From Chloroflexota bacterium (GTDB lineage: Bacteria; Chloroflexota; Anaerolineae; Ardenticatenales; Ardenticatenaceae): DNA of 20,499 nt. Where the stretch lies: contig DOUV01001043.1 of assembly GCA_003520455.1 (NCBI GenBank), positions 1 to 20,499 of the forward strand, read 5' to 3'. Below, one piece after another: positions 1-6,853 of the stretch. Below the pieces are notes generated by a model that was given only the letters and a program-made list of their open reading frames with translations, was not told the DNA's origin and ran no database searches. Made by a program: the position numbers and the translations under genes. Within the stretch, counting starts at the first letter, position 1, and each line of letters opens with the position of its first letter.

Positions 1-158
1 ACGATCATCTCCGGTGTCTGGCGCAAACCGGTGTAGATCACCTCGAAGCCGGCGTCGCGCAGCGCGCGGGCCACGACCTTGGCGCCGCGGTCGTGGCCGT
101 CCAGTCCCGGTTTGGCGATGATGATACGGATTTTGCGGCTCTCATCTGTCTCGCTCAT
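1..158 (-). CDS. Cobalamin-binding subunit/domain of methylmalonyl-CoA mutase type (N-terminal part, runs off the window)
   Basis: The 52 visible codons start at an ATG whose first base is 158, with an AGGA ribosome-binding site about 9 nt upstream on the minus strand. The protein reads through a beta-strand and then [20 protein letters not shown]. This contains the DxHxxG signature (D20, H22, G25) in which the histidine is the lower axial ligand of cobalamin in B12-dependent mutases. It continues with [15 protein letters not shown], typical of the C-terminal domain of methylmalonyl-CoA mutase large subunits and of the stand-alone small subunits (about 130-140 aa). Because the ORF starts just before this domain, a stand-alone B12 subunit is most likely; the catalytic subunit should then be a separate gene. 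Ethylmalonyl- or isobutyryl-CoA mutase subunits look the same here. The gene is unrelated in orientation and spacing to the catabolic locus further right. Confidence 0.85.
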   Translation of the reverse strand, partial: MSETDESRKIRIIIAKPGLDGHDRGAKVVARALRDAGFEVIYTGLRQTPEMI

Positions 159-236
159 TCTATTTGATCCTCATTGGGCCGACGCGGACGAACACGCCCT
201 CAGGGCAACGTGGGATAGGTATGATCCAGCGAGGGG

Positions 237-242
237 ATTATA
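237..242 (-). promoter_or_regulatory. Possible -10 box for the cobalamin-binding subunit gene
   Basis: On the minus strand there is an exact TATAAT about 80 nt upstream of the ATG at 158. No convincing TTGACA-like hexamer lies 16-18 nt further upstream, so this is only a candidate. Confidence 0.3.
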
Positions 243-464
243 CGGGCGTTGGCCTCGAAAGAGAAGCACAGCGCGGCCCCCCGTGGTCAAGACAGCCGCC
301 GGTGTGTGAGGGTGTGTAGGCGGGGAAAGCGTCGGATGGCACTGGTTTGTGGTGCTAACCGGGCCCGCCGAACCGGCGAGTGGAGACCCGCACAAAGAAG
401 GGGGGTAATAGCTCCGAGAATATCGGTCAAGAAGTCGTTGGCGCGGCTGGGAACCTGGTTTGGA

Positions 465-505
465 GTAACCGCTTGAGCGGTCCCGGGCGCGCTAAAGCGC
501 TCACT
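465..505. repeat. Short repeat made of two adjacent small palindromes
   Basis: Two hairpins lie side by side: accgct-tg-agcggt at 468-481 and gcgct-aa-agcgc at 489-500. They are bracketed by ggagt on the left and actac on the right, which are near-complementary. This layout resembles dispersed intergenic palindromic repeats of Chloroflexota and cyanobacteria. Only this copy is in the window, so the repeat status rests on resemblance. Confidence 0.4.
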
Positions 506-593
506 ACGAACCTCAAAGCGCCCGGCACCAGCGGCTTTGCAGTCATCTCGGCGACTCCTTGGCGCTCCAGGAGGCCCCTAGAACCAATACCTT

Positions 594-932
594 TCAAATA
601 AGCGCCAGGGTATCGCGGAAGGAGCGCGCCGCAGGTTGGGGCCAGCGATCATGGTGCGGGCGCTTGAGCTTGATGGTGAACATCTTGCGTTTGACGACCC
701 GCGGATTGGAGCGCAGCCGCCTGGGTGGCAAGGGACGGGCGGCGAGATCGCGCAGCAGTCGCGGCACGAGCGCCGGCAGGTGATCAGGGGCGGTCATGTG
801 AAACTCCGGGATGGCGTCGCGAATGACTTCGGGGGCGTGGACGCAACTGAGGCGGTCAGGATCGAGGTCAGCGTCCAGGGCCGCCTGGTGCCTCAGCGCG
901 CGGATGGCAGCGTGGGCGATCAGCAGCGGCCA
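594..932 (-). pseudogene. IS4-like transposase, C-terminal remnant
   Basis: The last roughly 110 codons of this frame read like the C-terminus of an IS4-type DDE transposase. It starts with LLIAHAAIRALRHQAALDAD, then DPDRLSCVHAPEVIRDAIPEF, and ends with RLRSNPRVVKRKM, LKRPHHDRWPQP and a final LALI before the TGA at 594-596. I recognise the basic NPRVVKRK stretch followed by KRP..H..WPQP as typical of these proteins. The same frame upstream of about 932 is low-complexity Ser/Pro sequence and does not look like the family, so the catalytic DDE core is missing. It abuts a second, unrelated transposase relic. Family naming is from memory of the motif, not from a search. Confidence 0.6.
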
Positions 933-1550
933 AGCGCTGCTCCAAGGCGGCGAGACACTGGGAGCGACGGTGACGCACGCGATACAGCTTGAACTGTTCT
1001 TCCTGACGGGCGCGCTGCTCGGCGCGGGTGGCGCGCCCAGCGGCGGGCGAGACTTATCGCACGGCGAGATCGAGGGGGCGTGCACCATCGATGAGTCGAA
1101 CACGTGCCTCATCGAAAGCCACGCGACGGCCATAGCGCAGGAGATAGCGATTCCAGTTTTTGCGACCACTGATGCGCCGGTAGCGGGTTTTGATGGCGTG
1201 AATGAAGCCTTCCATGTCGTTATTGGTCCGCGGCTGGTGCGCCAGGTCGTAACAGCGGATCAGGTTGGGACGCCAAGTGTCGGTGACCTGCAAGAAGTGC
1301 GCGAGACAGCGCTGCTCGGAGGGAGCAAGGGTCACATCGAGCAACTCTTCTCGGAGCGAGGCACACCCCTGATCGAAGCACTCCGCCACAGTGGCATTGG
1401 TCACGGGCAGCGCCTGCGCCCCTAGTTGCGCGCCCGAGAGAATGCGTTCGGCCTCGAGCACGCGCGCGTGAAGGTGCTGGAGATTGGTCAACTTGGGGCG
1501 CCACGGCTGGCGGCGCGCCAGGACCGCCGCAGGCGCTCATTAGTCTCCCC
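933..1550 (-). pseudogene. Frameshifted transposase remnant, family uncertain (NNDMEGF type)
   Basis: The longest open piece runs from about 1536 to a TAA at 1054. It contains RQPWRPKLTNLQHLHARVLEAE, CFDQGCASLREELLD, HFLQVTDTWRPNLIRCYDL and then the diagnostic NNDMEGF with KTRYRRISGRKNWNRYLLRYGRR. Asn-Asn-x-x-Glu followed by an Arg-rich SGRK segment is typical of the third acidic residue region of DDE transposases. After the TAA the similarity-like, charged C-terminal text (TRAEQRARQEEQFKLYRVRHRR and LAALEQRLAA) continues in another frame down to about 933. A further frame change near 1515 separates a likely start region (RLRRSW) from the rest. At least two frameshifts therefore disable it, and most of the catalytic domain appears deleted. 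A small palindrome gcact-ttag-agtgc near 1590-1603 may belong to its outer end. Confidence 0.6.
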
Positions 1551-1721
1551 CTTCCCATTCTCTGGACCCCGCCCCCGCCCCCAACCTGGCACTTTAGAGT
1601 GCTGCGAGCAACGATAATGTGTGTTGCCGCTTTTGCCAGCCACCCTCGCAGGAGCACACCGTTCGACAGGCCAGCCGCGAAGGCAGGGCTGCGGGCCCAG
1701 GTAAACGTATCCTGGCCCACC

Positions 1722-2111
1722 TCAATACCACGCGATGCCTGGTTTGAGCTTGTTCTCCACTGATATCGAAGTCCCTGCCGGCTTGCCAATCCCTGGCACT
1801 GCATCCTTGTTCGGGAAAAGGACATCATGGGCTGGAGGGTAACCGTAGGAGGTTACGTAGACGTGGACTGTCTCAAGTGTGTCATTGCCGTCGACGAGGT
1901 CGAGGGTAAACCAGTAGACACTCGCTGGCGCCGGACCGTGTGAATGCACACCCATTGTGACAGTGACGCTCCGGCCGCGATTGTTGGACTTGGCGACCTG
2001 ACTTATCTGTCTCGCCTTTGCACTGCCATTTGTGGCTTCCAGATTGAGCACATATCCGATGATTACCTTTTGTTCGGCGGCATTCATGACGGCACATGCA
2101 TCTAAAGTCAT
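1722..2111 (-). CDS. Hypothetical protein, 129 aa, unrecognised
   Basis: The ATG at 2111 is preceded by a GGAGG ribosome-binding site 7 nt away, which supports a real gene. The protein has no signal peptide and no membrane segment. It is rich in beta-prone alternating residues (KVIIGYVLNLEAT, SVTVTMGVHSHG, VYWFTLDLVDG, TVHVYVTSYGY), suggesting a small all-beta fold. It contains several Gly/Pro turns and ends KLKPGIAWY. I do not recognise a family. It lies 106 nt downstream of the next minus-strand gene, also unrecognised, and both carry an AEQ..IIG.V signature (residues 12-20 here), so the two may be functionally related. Its flanks are transposase relics on one side and a truncated WD40 gene on the other, which fits an accessory, possibly acquired gene. 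Confidence 0.6.
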   Translation of the reverse strand: MTLDACAVMNAAEQKVIIGYVLNLEATNGSAKARQISQVAKSNNRGRSVTVTMGVHSHGPAPASVYWFTLDLVDGNDTLETVHVYVTSYGYPPAHDVLFPNKDAVPGIGKPAGTSISVENKLKPGIAWY

Positions 2112-2217
2112 GCCGATCCTCCATCTTCAGTTGTCAAACAGCGTGCCCGAGCGTTCAGAAGTTGCTCGCCGGGTGGCGGCAGTGCGCAAGGCAAAGCGAC
2201 ATCTTGCTGCTGGCGCG

Positions 2218-3309
2218 TCAACAATCTGTCTGAATGACCACGCCGATGATCATCGGTTGCTCGGCGGTAGATTGGACCGCCAGGTTGACGACGTCGTTGG
2301 TCTTCGTCGGTGGGGCGGAAAAACTGTACCGATGGCGGTTGAGTTTTGGGAGGTCGATGCCAACCACTCTCAAACTGGATGCATTCGTGATGGCATCGCG
2401 GTGCTGCGCCGCGAAGGAATCACTGAGGATCAACGTAGCGCTGGGCTTGTAGGCGATGATCATGTCGGCTACCCGGCATCGGAGTAGACCCTTGGACCCG
2501 TACACGTCGCTCGCATCATACCCTGGGACGAACTTGGCTTTGCGCCCCAGCGCAAAAATGGCGCTGCTGAACCAGGTGCCCGGATAGATCGTAACACGCC
2601 CCCACCCCGCCGCTGCCAACTGAATCCCCTGAAGGTCGCCGGGCTGAAACGCGATCGGCTTCAAATTGTCGCTGCCGGTCCCGACGCTCAGCACCGTCAG
2701 CTTCTCGCGCCCGGCCCCAACCAACAGCGTGGGATCGGTCACCTCGATCGTACTGCTCTTGATGTCGTCCGCTTTGACGGCAGCCAAAAAGTCACCTGGC
2801 GACGAACCGACGACCCAGTCCGGCTGCCACCGGAGTGTGCCACCGCCGTCAACAACCGTCGTCCATCCCGCGGGCACGTTGCCGTCGGCGGGATTACCCG
2901 TTGGAAACGTGGCGGCTTGCTTTGCCTGCTCGAGGAGGGTCTGGGGCTGAAAATCCGGCGACAGAAGCTGCAGGAAGGCGATGTAGTTCTGGCTGAAACT
3001 GTCCGAACTCGAGACGAATTCGGCGTCCGGCTGGCAAAACTGAGGCATGTGGTCGCAGAATTCGAATTGCGCTCGGGAGGTCCGGCCCACACTCGGCACT
3101 CCCCAGTTCCAGATCAGATTCGGAAGCACCCACTGCATCGTGCTTGGCAGCTCGGCTGGTTCGACCAGGCTGCGATCCTTGACGGGCTTTGTTGCCCGCG
3201 CCAGGATCTCCTTTTTGATCATCCTCGAGAGCGACTCAGCGACCACAGGTTGCCTTTCCATGGTCTGGCCCGCCAGGGGCGGGTGGGCTTGCCCTCTCAC
3301 CCGCCCCAA
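2218..3309 (-). CDS. Hypothetical protein, about 347-363 aa, unrecognised
   Basis: This is a long minus-strand frame with protein-like composition throughout and no signal peptide or membrane helix. The start is uncertain. TTG at 3309 has a GGAGG 9 nt upstream, while the ATG at 3261 gives a more natural N-terminus (MERQPVVAESLSRMIKKEIL) but lacks a clear ribosome-binding site. Visible blocks are a Trp-rich segment (MQWVLPNLIWNWGVPS), a Phe/Gln-rich segment (SQNYIAFLQLLSPDFQPQ), a glycine turn region (VVDGGGTLRWQPDWVVGSS) and a beta-rich C-terminus ending AEQPMIIGVVIQTDC. No catalytic motif is evident and I do not recognise the family. It shares the AEQ..IIG.V signature with the 129-aa gene downstream. 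The stop codon of yet another minus-strand frame lies 24 nt upstream of the TTG, suggesting an original multi-gene unit. Confidence 0.55.
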   Translation of the reverse strand: MGRVRGQAHPPLAGQTMERQPVVAESLSRMIKKEILARATKPVKDRSLVEPAELPSTMQWVLPNLIWNWGVPSVGRTSRAQFEFCDHMPQFCQPDAEFVSSSDSFSQNYIAFLQLLSPDFQPQTLLEQAKQAATFPTGNPADGNVPAGWTTVVDGGGTLRWQPDWVVGSSPGDFLAAVKADDIKSSTIEVTDPTLLVGAGREKLTVLSVGTGSDNLKPIAFQPGDLQGIQLAAAGWGRVTIYPGTWFSSAIFALGRKAKFVPGYDASDVYGSKGLLRCRVADMIIAYKPSATLILSDSFAAQHRDAITNASSLRVVGIDLPKLNRHRYSFSAPPTKTNDVVNLAVQSTAEQPMIIGVVIQTDC

Positions 3310-3333
3310 CTGATCCGGCCTCCGGCGCTTTCA

Positions 3334-3411
3334 TTACGGGGCGTCGACGCCTGGGAAAGCCACGAGAATGCCGACGATCACCGGGTCGGTGGAGGTGGAG
3401 CCGCCCTTGAT
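3334..3411 (-). pseudogene. C-terminal tail of a truncated minus-strand gene
   Basis: On the minus strand the frame ending in TAA at 3334-3336 reads KGGSTSTDPVIVGILVAFPG and then VDAP. This resembles the C-terminal end of the neighbouring 363-aa protein (AEQPMIIGVVIQTDC) in its P-[MV]-I-[IV]-G-[VI] core. Upstream of about 3411 the same frame becomes the antisense of the WD40 repeats, so only about 25 genuine codons are left. I read this as the surviving tail of a gene whose body was replaced when the WD40 fragment was joined here. Evidence is modest because the piece is short. Confidence 0.35.
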
Positions 3412-3432
3412 GGAATAATTCGCTTGTGGGAG

Positions 3433-4344
3433 ATGGAGAGTGGTCAATGTCGCGCGGTGCTGCGGGGGCACACGGGGCTGGTCTGGCAAGTTGTCTTTAG
3501 TCCTGACGGGACGCGCCTGGCGAGTTGCGCCCATGACAAGACGGTACGCCTCTGGGACCTTCGTACCGCACAAACCTTCTACACGCTCCCCGGACATTCC
3601 GAACCTGTGTTAGCGCTGACCTTCAGCCCTGATGGATCTCTCCTCGCCACCGGCGGCTACAATCGTGCGCTACGGTTATGGAATGCCCACACGGCGCAGG
3701 CGCTCCACACATTGCCACAAAGCAGACGAATATGCTCGATTGCTTTCCATCCGGGTGGCGAGATCGTGGCGACTGGTGACGGCGATTATGTAGTCCGTCT
3801 GCGGGATGGGCGCACCGGTCAACTGATCCGTACGCTCGCCGGGCACGAGCGTGACGTGTGGGGGCTCTCGTTCAGTCGTACGGGCACCCTCCTGGCCAGC
3901 AGCAGCGGTGATCACACGGTTCGCTTGTGGGACACCGAAACCGGTGAGTGTCGGGCTATCTTGCGCGATCACACCGGGTGGGTGCAGTCGGTCGCCTTTC
4001 ATCCTGACGGCACCCTCCTGGCCAGCGCCAGTCAGGATCGCACCATTCGCCTGTGGGATGTGGCTAGCACTCGTAAGGGAGAGAATAACTCGGCGCTCAT
4101 GACATTGTCGGGACACCTCGACAGAGTGACCTCCGTCGCTTTCAGCCCCAAAACCGGTCTGTTGGCCAGCGCCAGTGTGGATGAAACGATCCGGCTCTGG
4201 AATGTACAGACGGGCGAGTGTCTCCATGTCGTCCGCATTCCGGGCCCCTACGCTGGGATGAATATCATTGGTGCACGGGGGATAACTCTGGCGCAGCGGG
4301 TTGCGCTCAAGACATTAGGCGCGGTGGAAGTGGTTGACGATTGA
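3433..4344 (+). CDS. WD40-repeat protein, apparent C-terminal fragment of a larger STAND/WD40 protein
   Basis: Six complete WD40 repeats follow a partial one (DGIIRLWEMESGQC). Each has a GH or equivalent turn, a (V/I)xS(V/I)xFxPdG block and a (T/I)(V/I)RLWD strand. The fourth repeat is degenerate (VVRLRDGRTG, no WD). The C-terminus (PYAGMNIIGARGITLAQRVALKTLGAVEV) is the tail I associate with large NB-ARC/NACHT or kinase proteins carrying C-terminal WD40 propellers in Chloroflexota and relatives. Nothing resembling the expected N-terminal ATPase is present. Upstream of about 3397 the open frame runs antisense through two minus-strand genes and is not protein-like. The ATG at 3433 has GGAG directly against it, which is poor spacing, so the start is nominal. 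Most likely this is a decaying fragment, though it could yield a seven-bladed-propeller-like domain if expressed. Confidence 0.7.
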   Translation: MESGQCRAVLRGHTGLVWQVVFSPDGTRLASCAHDKTVRLWDLRTAQTFYTLPGHSEPVLALTFSPDGSLLATGGYNRALRLWNAHTAQALHTLPQSRRICSIAFHPGGEIVATGDGDYVVRLRDGRTGQLIRTLAGHERDVWGLSFSRTGTLLASSSGDHTVRLWDTETGECRAILRDHTGWVQSVAFHPDGTLLASASQDRTIRLWDVASTRKGENNSALMTLSGHLDRVTSVAFSPKTGLLASASVDETIRLWNVQTGECLHVVRIPGPYAGMNIIGARGITLAQRVALKTLGAVEVVDD

Positions 4345-4363
4345 GTGACAAGTACGAACGACC

Positions 4364-4519
4364 CTACCTGCGCCAGTTCGTCAAGAGCTCCTGAGCCGGT
4401 ATGATCGGAGCCGCGTAGGTGTAGGCCGTCGCCGCCAGCGCGATCAGCGCCTCGGGCCACGTGCCGGTGCTGAACGTCAGCCACTTCGGGAGCCAGCCCA
4501 CGCGCCCGCGCGCGAGCGG
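4364..4519 (-). pseudogene. Short orphan coding remnant, about 50 codons
   Basis: On the minus strand a frame between TGA and a TAG at 4364-4366 reads GWLPKWLTFSTGTWPEAL, then IALAATAYTYAAPIIPAQEL and ends LLTNWRR. Its composition (Trp, Thr, Ala, amphipathic helix-like block) looks like a genuine protein C-terminus rather than random sequence. There is no start codon with a ribosome-binding site and I do not recognise the family. It is probably the leftover 3' end of a gene lost in the same rearrangements that truncated the WD40 gene. Confidence 0.3.
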
Positions 4520-4601
4520 TCAGAAGAGCGGCACACGTTCCCCCCTTGCGTTTCCCCTCCCCCACCTGTTACATTGGGATAGTCGTCTAATTCATAGTAG
4601 C

Positions 4602-4674
4602 GCGAATTTGCGGGAAGGATGGTATGCTGAGGCAAGCGGGAGGCTTGCTCGCACCGCCCGGGAGGCAAATTCGC
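4602..4674. repeat. Nested inverted repeat (possible dispersed element and/or terminator)
   Basis: Outer arms gcgaatttgc (4602-4611) and gcaaattcgc (4665-4674) are perfect 10-bp inverted repeats. Inside lies a second hairpin, gcaagc (4632-4637) with gcttgc (4643-4648). The whole structure sits 11 nt past the stop of the aldolase gene, the last gene of the leftward operon, so it could end that transcript, although there is no T-tract. Its design resembles nested palindromic intergenic repeats of Chloroflexota; only one copy is visible here. Confidence 0.5.
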
Positions 4675-4684
4675 ATGTGCTGTA

Positions 4685-5473
4685 CTAAGGGCCCGAAGGC
4701 TCGATCTGGTCGCGAATGGTCGCCAGCGCAGTCCGATAGGCATCGCAGAGGACGCGGGAATCCTGCGAGTAGATCAGAAAGCGGGCGCCGAGTGCCCGAG
4801 AACGATGGACCTGCACGGGACTCACGATGTGGTACCCGAGCTCGAGGCCGGATTGCGCCCGAACGGCCCGCGCAATCCGTTCAACCTCCTCGCGCACCGT
4901 TGGATGATCGCTCTGGCCCAAAAGGCCCAGCGAAGCGGAGAGATCCCCCGGACCCGGTACGACGATGTCGAGGCCGGGCACCGCGACAATCGCCTCAACG
5001 GCCTCCACCCCGGCGAGATCCTCGATCAGGGCTACGGTGAGAATCTCATCGTTGGACTGTTGGGCATGCTCGCGGAAATTGGCCCCGCCGTAGCCAGAGG
5101 CTCGTGTGCTGCTGTTCACGCCGCGGTTCCCCTCGGGCGGGTAGCGGCAGCTCTGCACCAGCGTGCGCGCATCGGCCACGGTGCGCACGTGGGCCGCGAT
5201 GACACCGGCGGCGCCGCTCTCCAGGACGCGGAGGATCCAGTTTGCATCGCAGGTGCCCACCCGGACCAGCGGCGCCATCCCGGTGCTATCGGCGCCAGCC
5301 AACATCTGAGGCAGCACTCCAAAGTCGATTGGGCTATGCTCCATGTCGATGACCACGAAGTCGTAGCCCGCATAGCCGATGGCCTCGACGATTCCCGGTT
5401 CGGGCAGGGACACAAACGTGCCGACCAGTGTCTGCCCTGCGTCGAGACGCCCTTTGAGTCCGTAGCGTCGCAT
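4685..5473 (-). CDS. HpcH/HpaI-family aldolase (2-keto-3-deoxy acid aldolase type)
   Basis: The 262-aa protein is full length for this class II, metal-dependent TIM-barrel family, which cleaves 2-keto-4-hydroxy acids into pyruvate (or a related keto acid) and an aldehyde. Visible signatures are GTFVSLPEPGIVEAIGYAGYD near the N-terminus and DMEHSPID with the catalytic-base histidine (H46). PLVRVG carries the substrate arginine (R71). LIED carries the metal-binding glutamate (E151), and PGPGDLSASLG carries the second metal ligand (D177). The Gln that precedes the metal Glu by two residues in E. coli HpcH is Leu here, so substrate range may differ. The ATG at 5473 has an AGGA about 8 nt upstream. 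It is the last gene of the leftward operon, 66 nt after the LarA-like gene, and would suit the final carbon-carbon cleavage of the pathway. Confidence 0.88.
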   Translation of the reverse strand: MRRYGLKGRLDAGQTLVGTFVSLPEPGIVEAIGYAGYDFVVIDMEHSPIDFGVLPQMLAGADSTGMAPLVRVGTCDANWILRVLESGAAGVIAAHVRTVADARTLVQSCRYPPEGNRGVNSSTRASGYGGANFREHAQQSNDEILTVALIEDLAGVEAVEAIVAVPGLDIVVPGPGDLSASLGLLGQSDHPTVREEVERIARAVRAQSGLELGYHIVSPVQVHRSRALGARFLIYSQDSRVLCDAYRTALATIRDQIEPSGP

Positions 5474-5539
5474 GGTGCTGTTCCTTTCTCCGGCGCGCCC
5501 CTGCTCGCGTCGCTGAACTTGCTGAGAGGGGCAGCGTCT

Positions 5540-6820
5540 CTACGCTCCTGGCTCGCCCGGGAGGGGGATCAGGCCACTCGCCCGGGGAATGACGATTGTC
5601 TTCGGGTCCGAACCCAGGATCTCGCGTGCCCGCAGCAGCGCCTCGTTCAGCGTGCCGGCGTGTTGCAGAAACATCCGATTCAGATAGGGCGCGTCGAATG
5701 CCTCGGTGACAAGGATCACGGTGTGCCGGGAGACGGCGCGCGCGAACATCATCGCCTTGCCGGACGATTCGGACCATCCCTCCCGGCGGTACATCTCGAT
5801 GACATCCTGTGGGGTTCGGGCGGCCAGCAGCCAGCCGGCGAAATTTCCATCGATGCCAGCGCGGCATTCCGCCACCAGGGTGATCACCCCACCGGGGCGG
5901 GTCACCAACTCGGCCACGCTCAAGGCTTTTTGGGACTGGTGCAGGTTGATGTCGCGGGGATAGCCACCCGGCGTGCAGAGTGTCAGGTCGGCGCGGAAGG
6001 GAAAGAAAGCGCGGCAGGCCCGCTCGCAGATCCGGCAGCCTGCCAGATGGGCCGTTGCCAGATCGCCGGCGACGACGTCGAGCAGCCCCGACCCATGCGG
6101 ATTCGGGATCGCGTGGAGGATGAAATCGACCCCGATCCGCCGGGCGGCCTCCAGGGCGGCCTCATGGGCGGGATTTCCCTCAAGCCAGCCGTGAGCGGGC
6201 CTGGGGGGTTGGATCGGGAAGGAATGGTACTGGCGGATGGAGTGCTCGCCTGCGACTCCCGGAAGGATCATTTTGCGGCCGGCGGAGTAACCGGCAGAGT
6301 GATGAGGAGCGATGGTTCCAGTAGCAATGCGGCAACCGGCCTCGGCCACCGTGCGGTTGATCCACAGCGGGAGGCCGCGCTCGGTCTCGCCACAGTAGAC
6401 CAGGGTCGAGGGATCGCGGGCATCGTGGTTGACCACTCTGAAGCGCGCCAGGAGGGGCTCGCCCAGCATTGTCGCCAGCTCCTCCCGCGTGCTCGGCCGG
6501 TGGGCACCGGTGGCGACGACGATCGAGACATTCTCGGGCGGTACGCCCGCCATCGCTAACTCGCGGCCAATCGCTTCCAAAAACAGGCGAGTCGGGCTCG
6601 GTCGCGTCGCGTCATTGACGAGAATGGCGACTGTGGCGTCGGGGCGGACACGTTCACGCAGGCGCAGGCTTCCCACCGGGTTTTCCAGTGCCCGCCGGAT
6701 GGCCTGGGCTTCGTCTGGGCGTGATTGGGGCTGGCCTGGGGGCGCCAGCACAAACGGATCGTCCAGGGCAGGCACTTCTTCTTCCCACCAGCCGTCACCG
6801 TACGGTAGCCGAAGTATCAT
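5540..6820 (-). CDS. larA-like: LarA-family nickel-dependent 2-hydroxyacid racemase/epimerase
   Basis: At 426 aa the protein has the size of lactate racemase LarA. Expected landmarks are present: NDATRPSPT (69-77), ATGAHRPST (103-111), VNHDA (130-134) and APHHSAGYSAGRKMILPGVAG (from 171). The lysine that carries the pincer nickel cofactor corresponds to K183. Its proposed nickel and catalytic histidines map, with the spacing of L. plantarum LarA (H108, H174, K184, H200), to H107, H173 and H199, so the active site looks intact. Family members racemise or epimerise 2-hydroxy acids, and many act on substrates other than lactate. Its neighbours are a D-2-hydroxyacid dehydrogenase 33 nt upstream and a keto-acid aldolase downstream, suggesting inversion of a hydroxy acid before oxidation. 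The cofactor genes larB, larC and larE are not in the window. A GGAGG lies 13 nt upstream of the ATG. Confidence 0.87.
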   Translation of the reverse strand: MILRLPYGDGWWEEEVPALDDPFVLAPPGQPQSRPDEAQAIRRALENPVGSLRLRERVRPDATVAILVNDATRPSPTRLFLEAIGRELAMAGVPPENVSIVVATGAHRPSTREELATMLGEPLLARFRVVNHDARDPSTLVYCGETERGLPLWINRTVAEAGCRIATGTIAPHHSAGYSAGRKMILPGVAGEHSIRQYHSFPIQPPRPAHGWLEGNPAHEAALEAARRIGVDFILHAIPNPHGSGLLDVVAGDLATAHLAGCRICERACRAFFPFRADLTLCTPGGYPRDINLHQSQKALSVAELVTRPGGVITLVAECRAGIDGNFAGWLLAARTPQDVIEMYRREGWSESSGKAMMFARAVSRHTVILVTEAFDAPYLNRMFLQHAGTLNEALLRAREILGSDPKTIVIPRASGLIPLPGEPGA

Positions 6821-6853
6821 GGCGAGATCCCGTCCTCCGGTAAGCCGGCCGGC

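Larger units (their letters stand above)
159..593. other. Gene-free stretch, no supported coding sequence
   Basis: Several short overlapping reading frames exist, but none has a ribosome-binding site together with protein-like composition. The recognisable content is a candidate promoter for the leftward B12 gene and a palindromic repeat near 465-505. The stretch ends at the stop codon of a transposase relic, so part of it may be the outer end of a decayed insertion sequence. I could not identify terminal inverted repeats. Confidence 0.5.
4345..4684. other. 340-bp stretch without an intact gene
   Basis: It contains one short minus-strand coding-like remnant (listed separately, 4364-4519) and a nested inverted repeat (4602-4674). 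I see no intact gene in it. Confidence 0.5.

Noticed and set aside
2917..3396. N-terminal extension of the WD40 frame
   Set aside because: This part runs opposite to a better-supported minus-strand gene and does not resemble WD40 or ATPase sequence.
4805..6559. Open frame of 584 codons on the plus strand
   Set aside because: It is antisense to the aldolase and LarA-like genes and has no protein-like motifs or ribosome-binding site.
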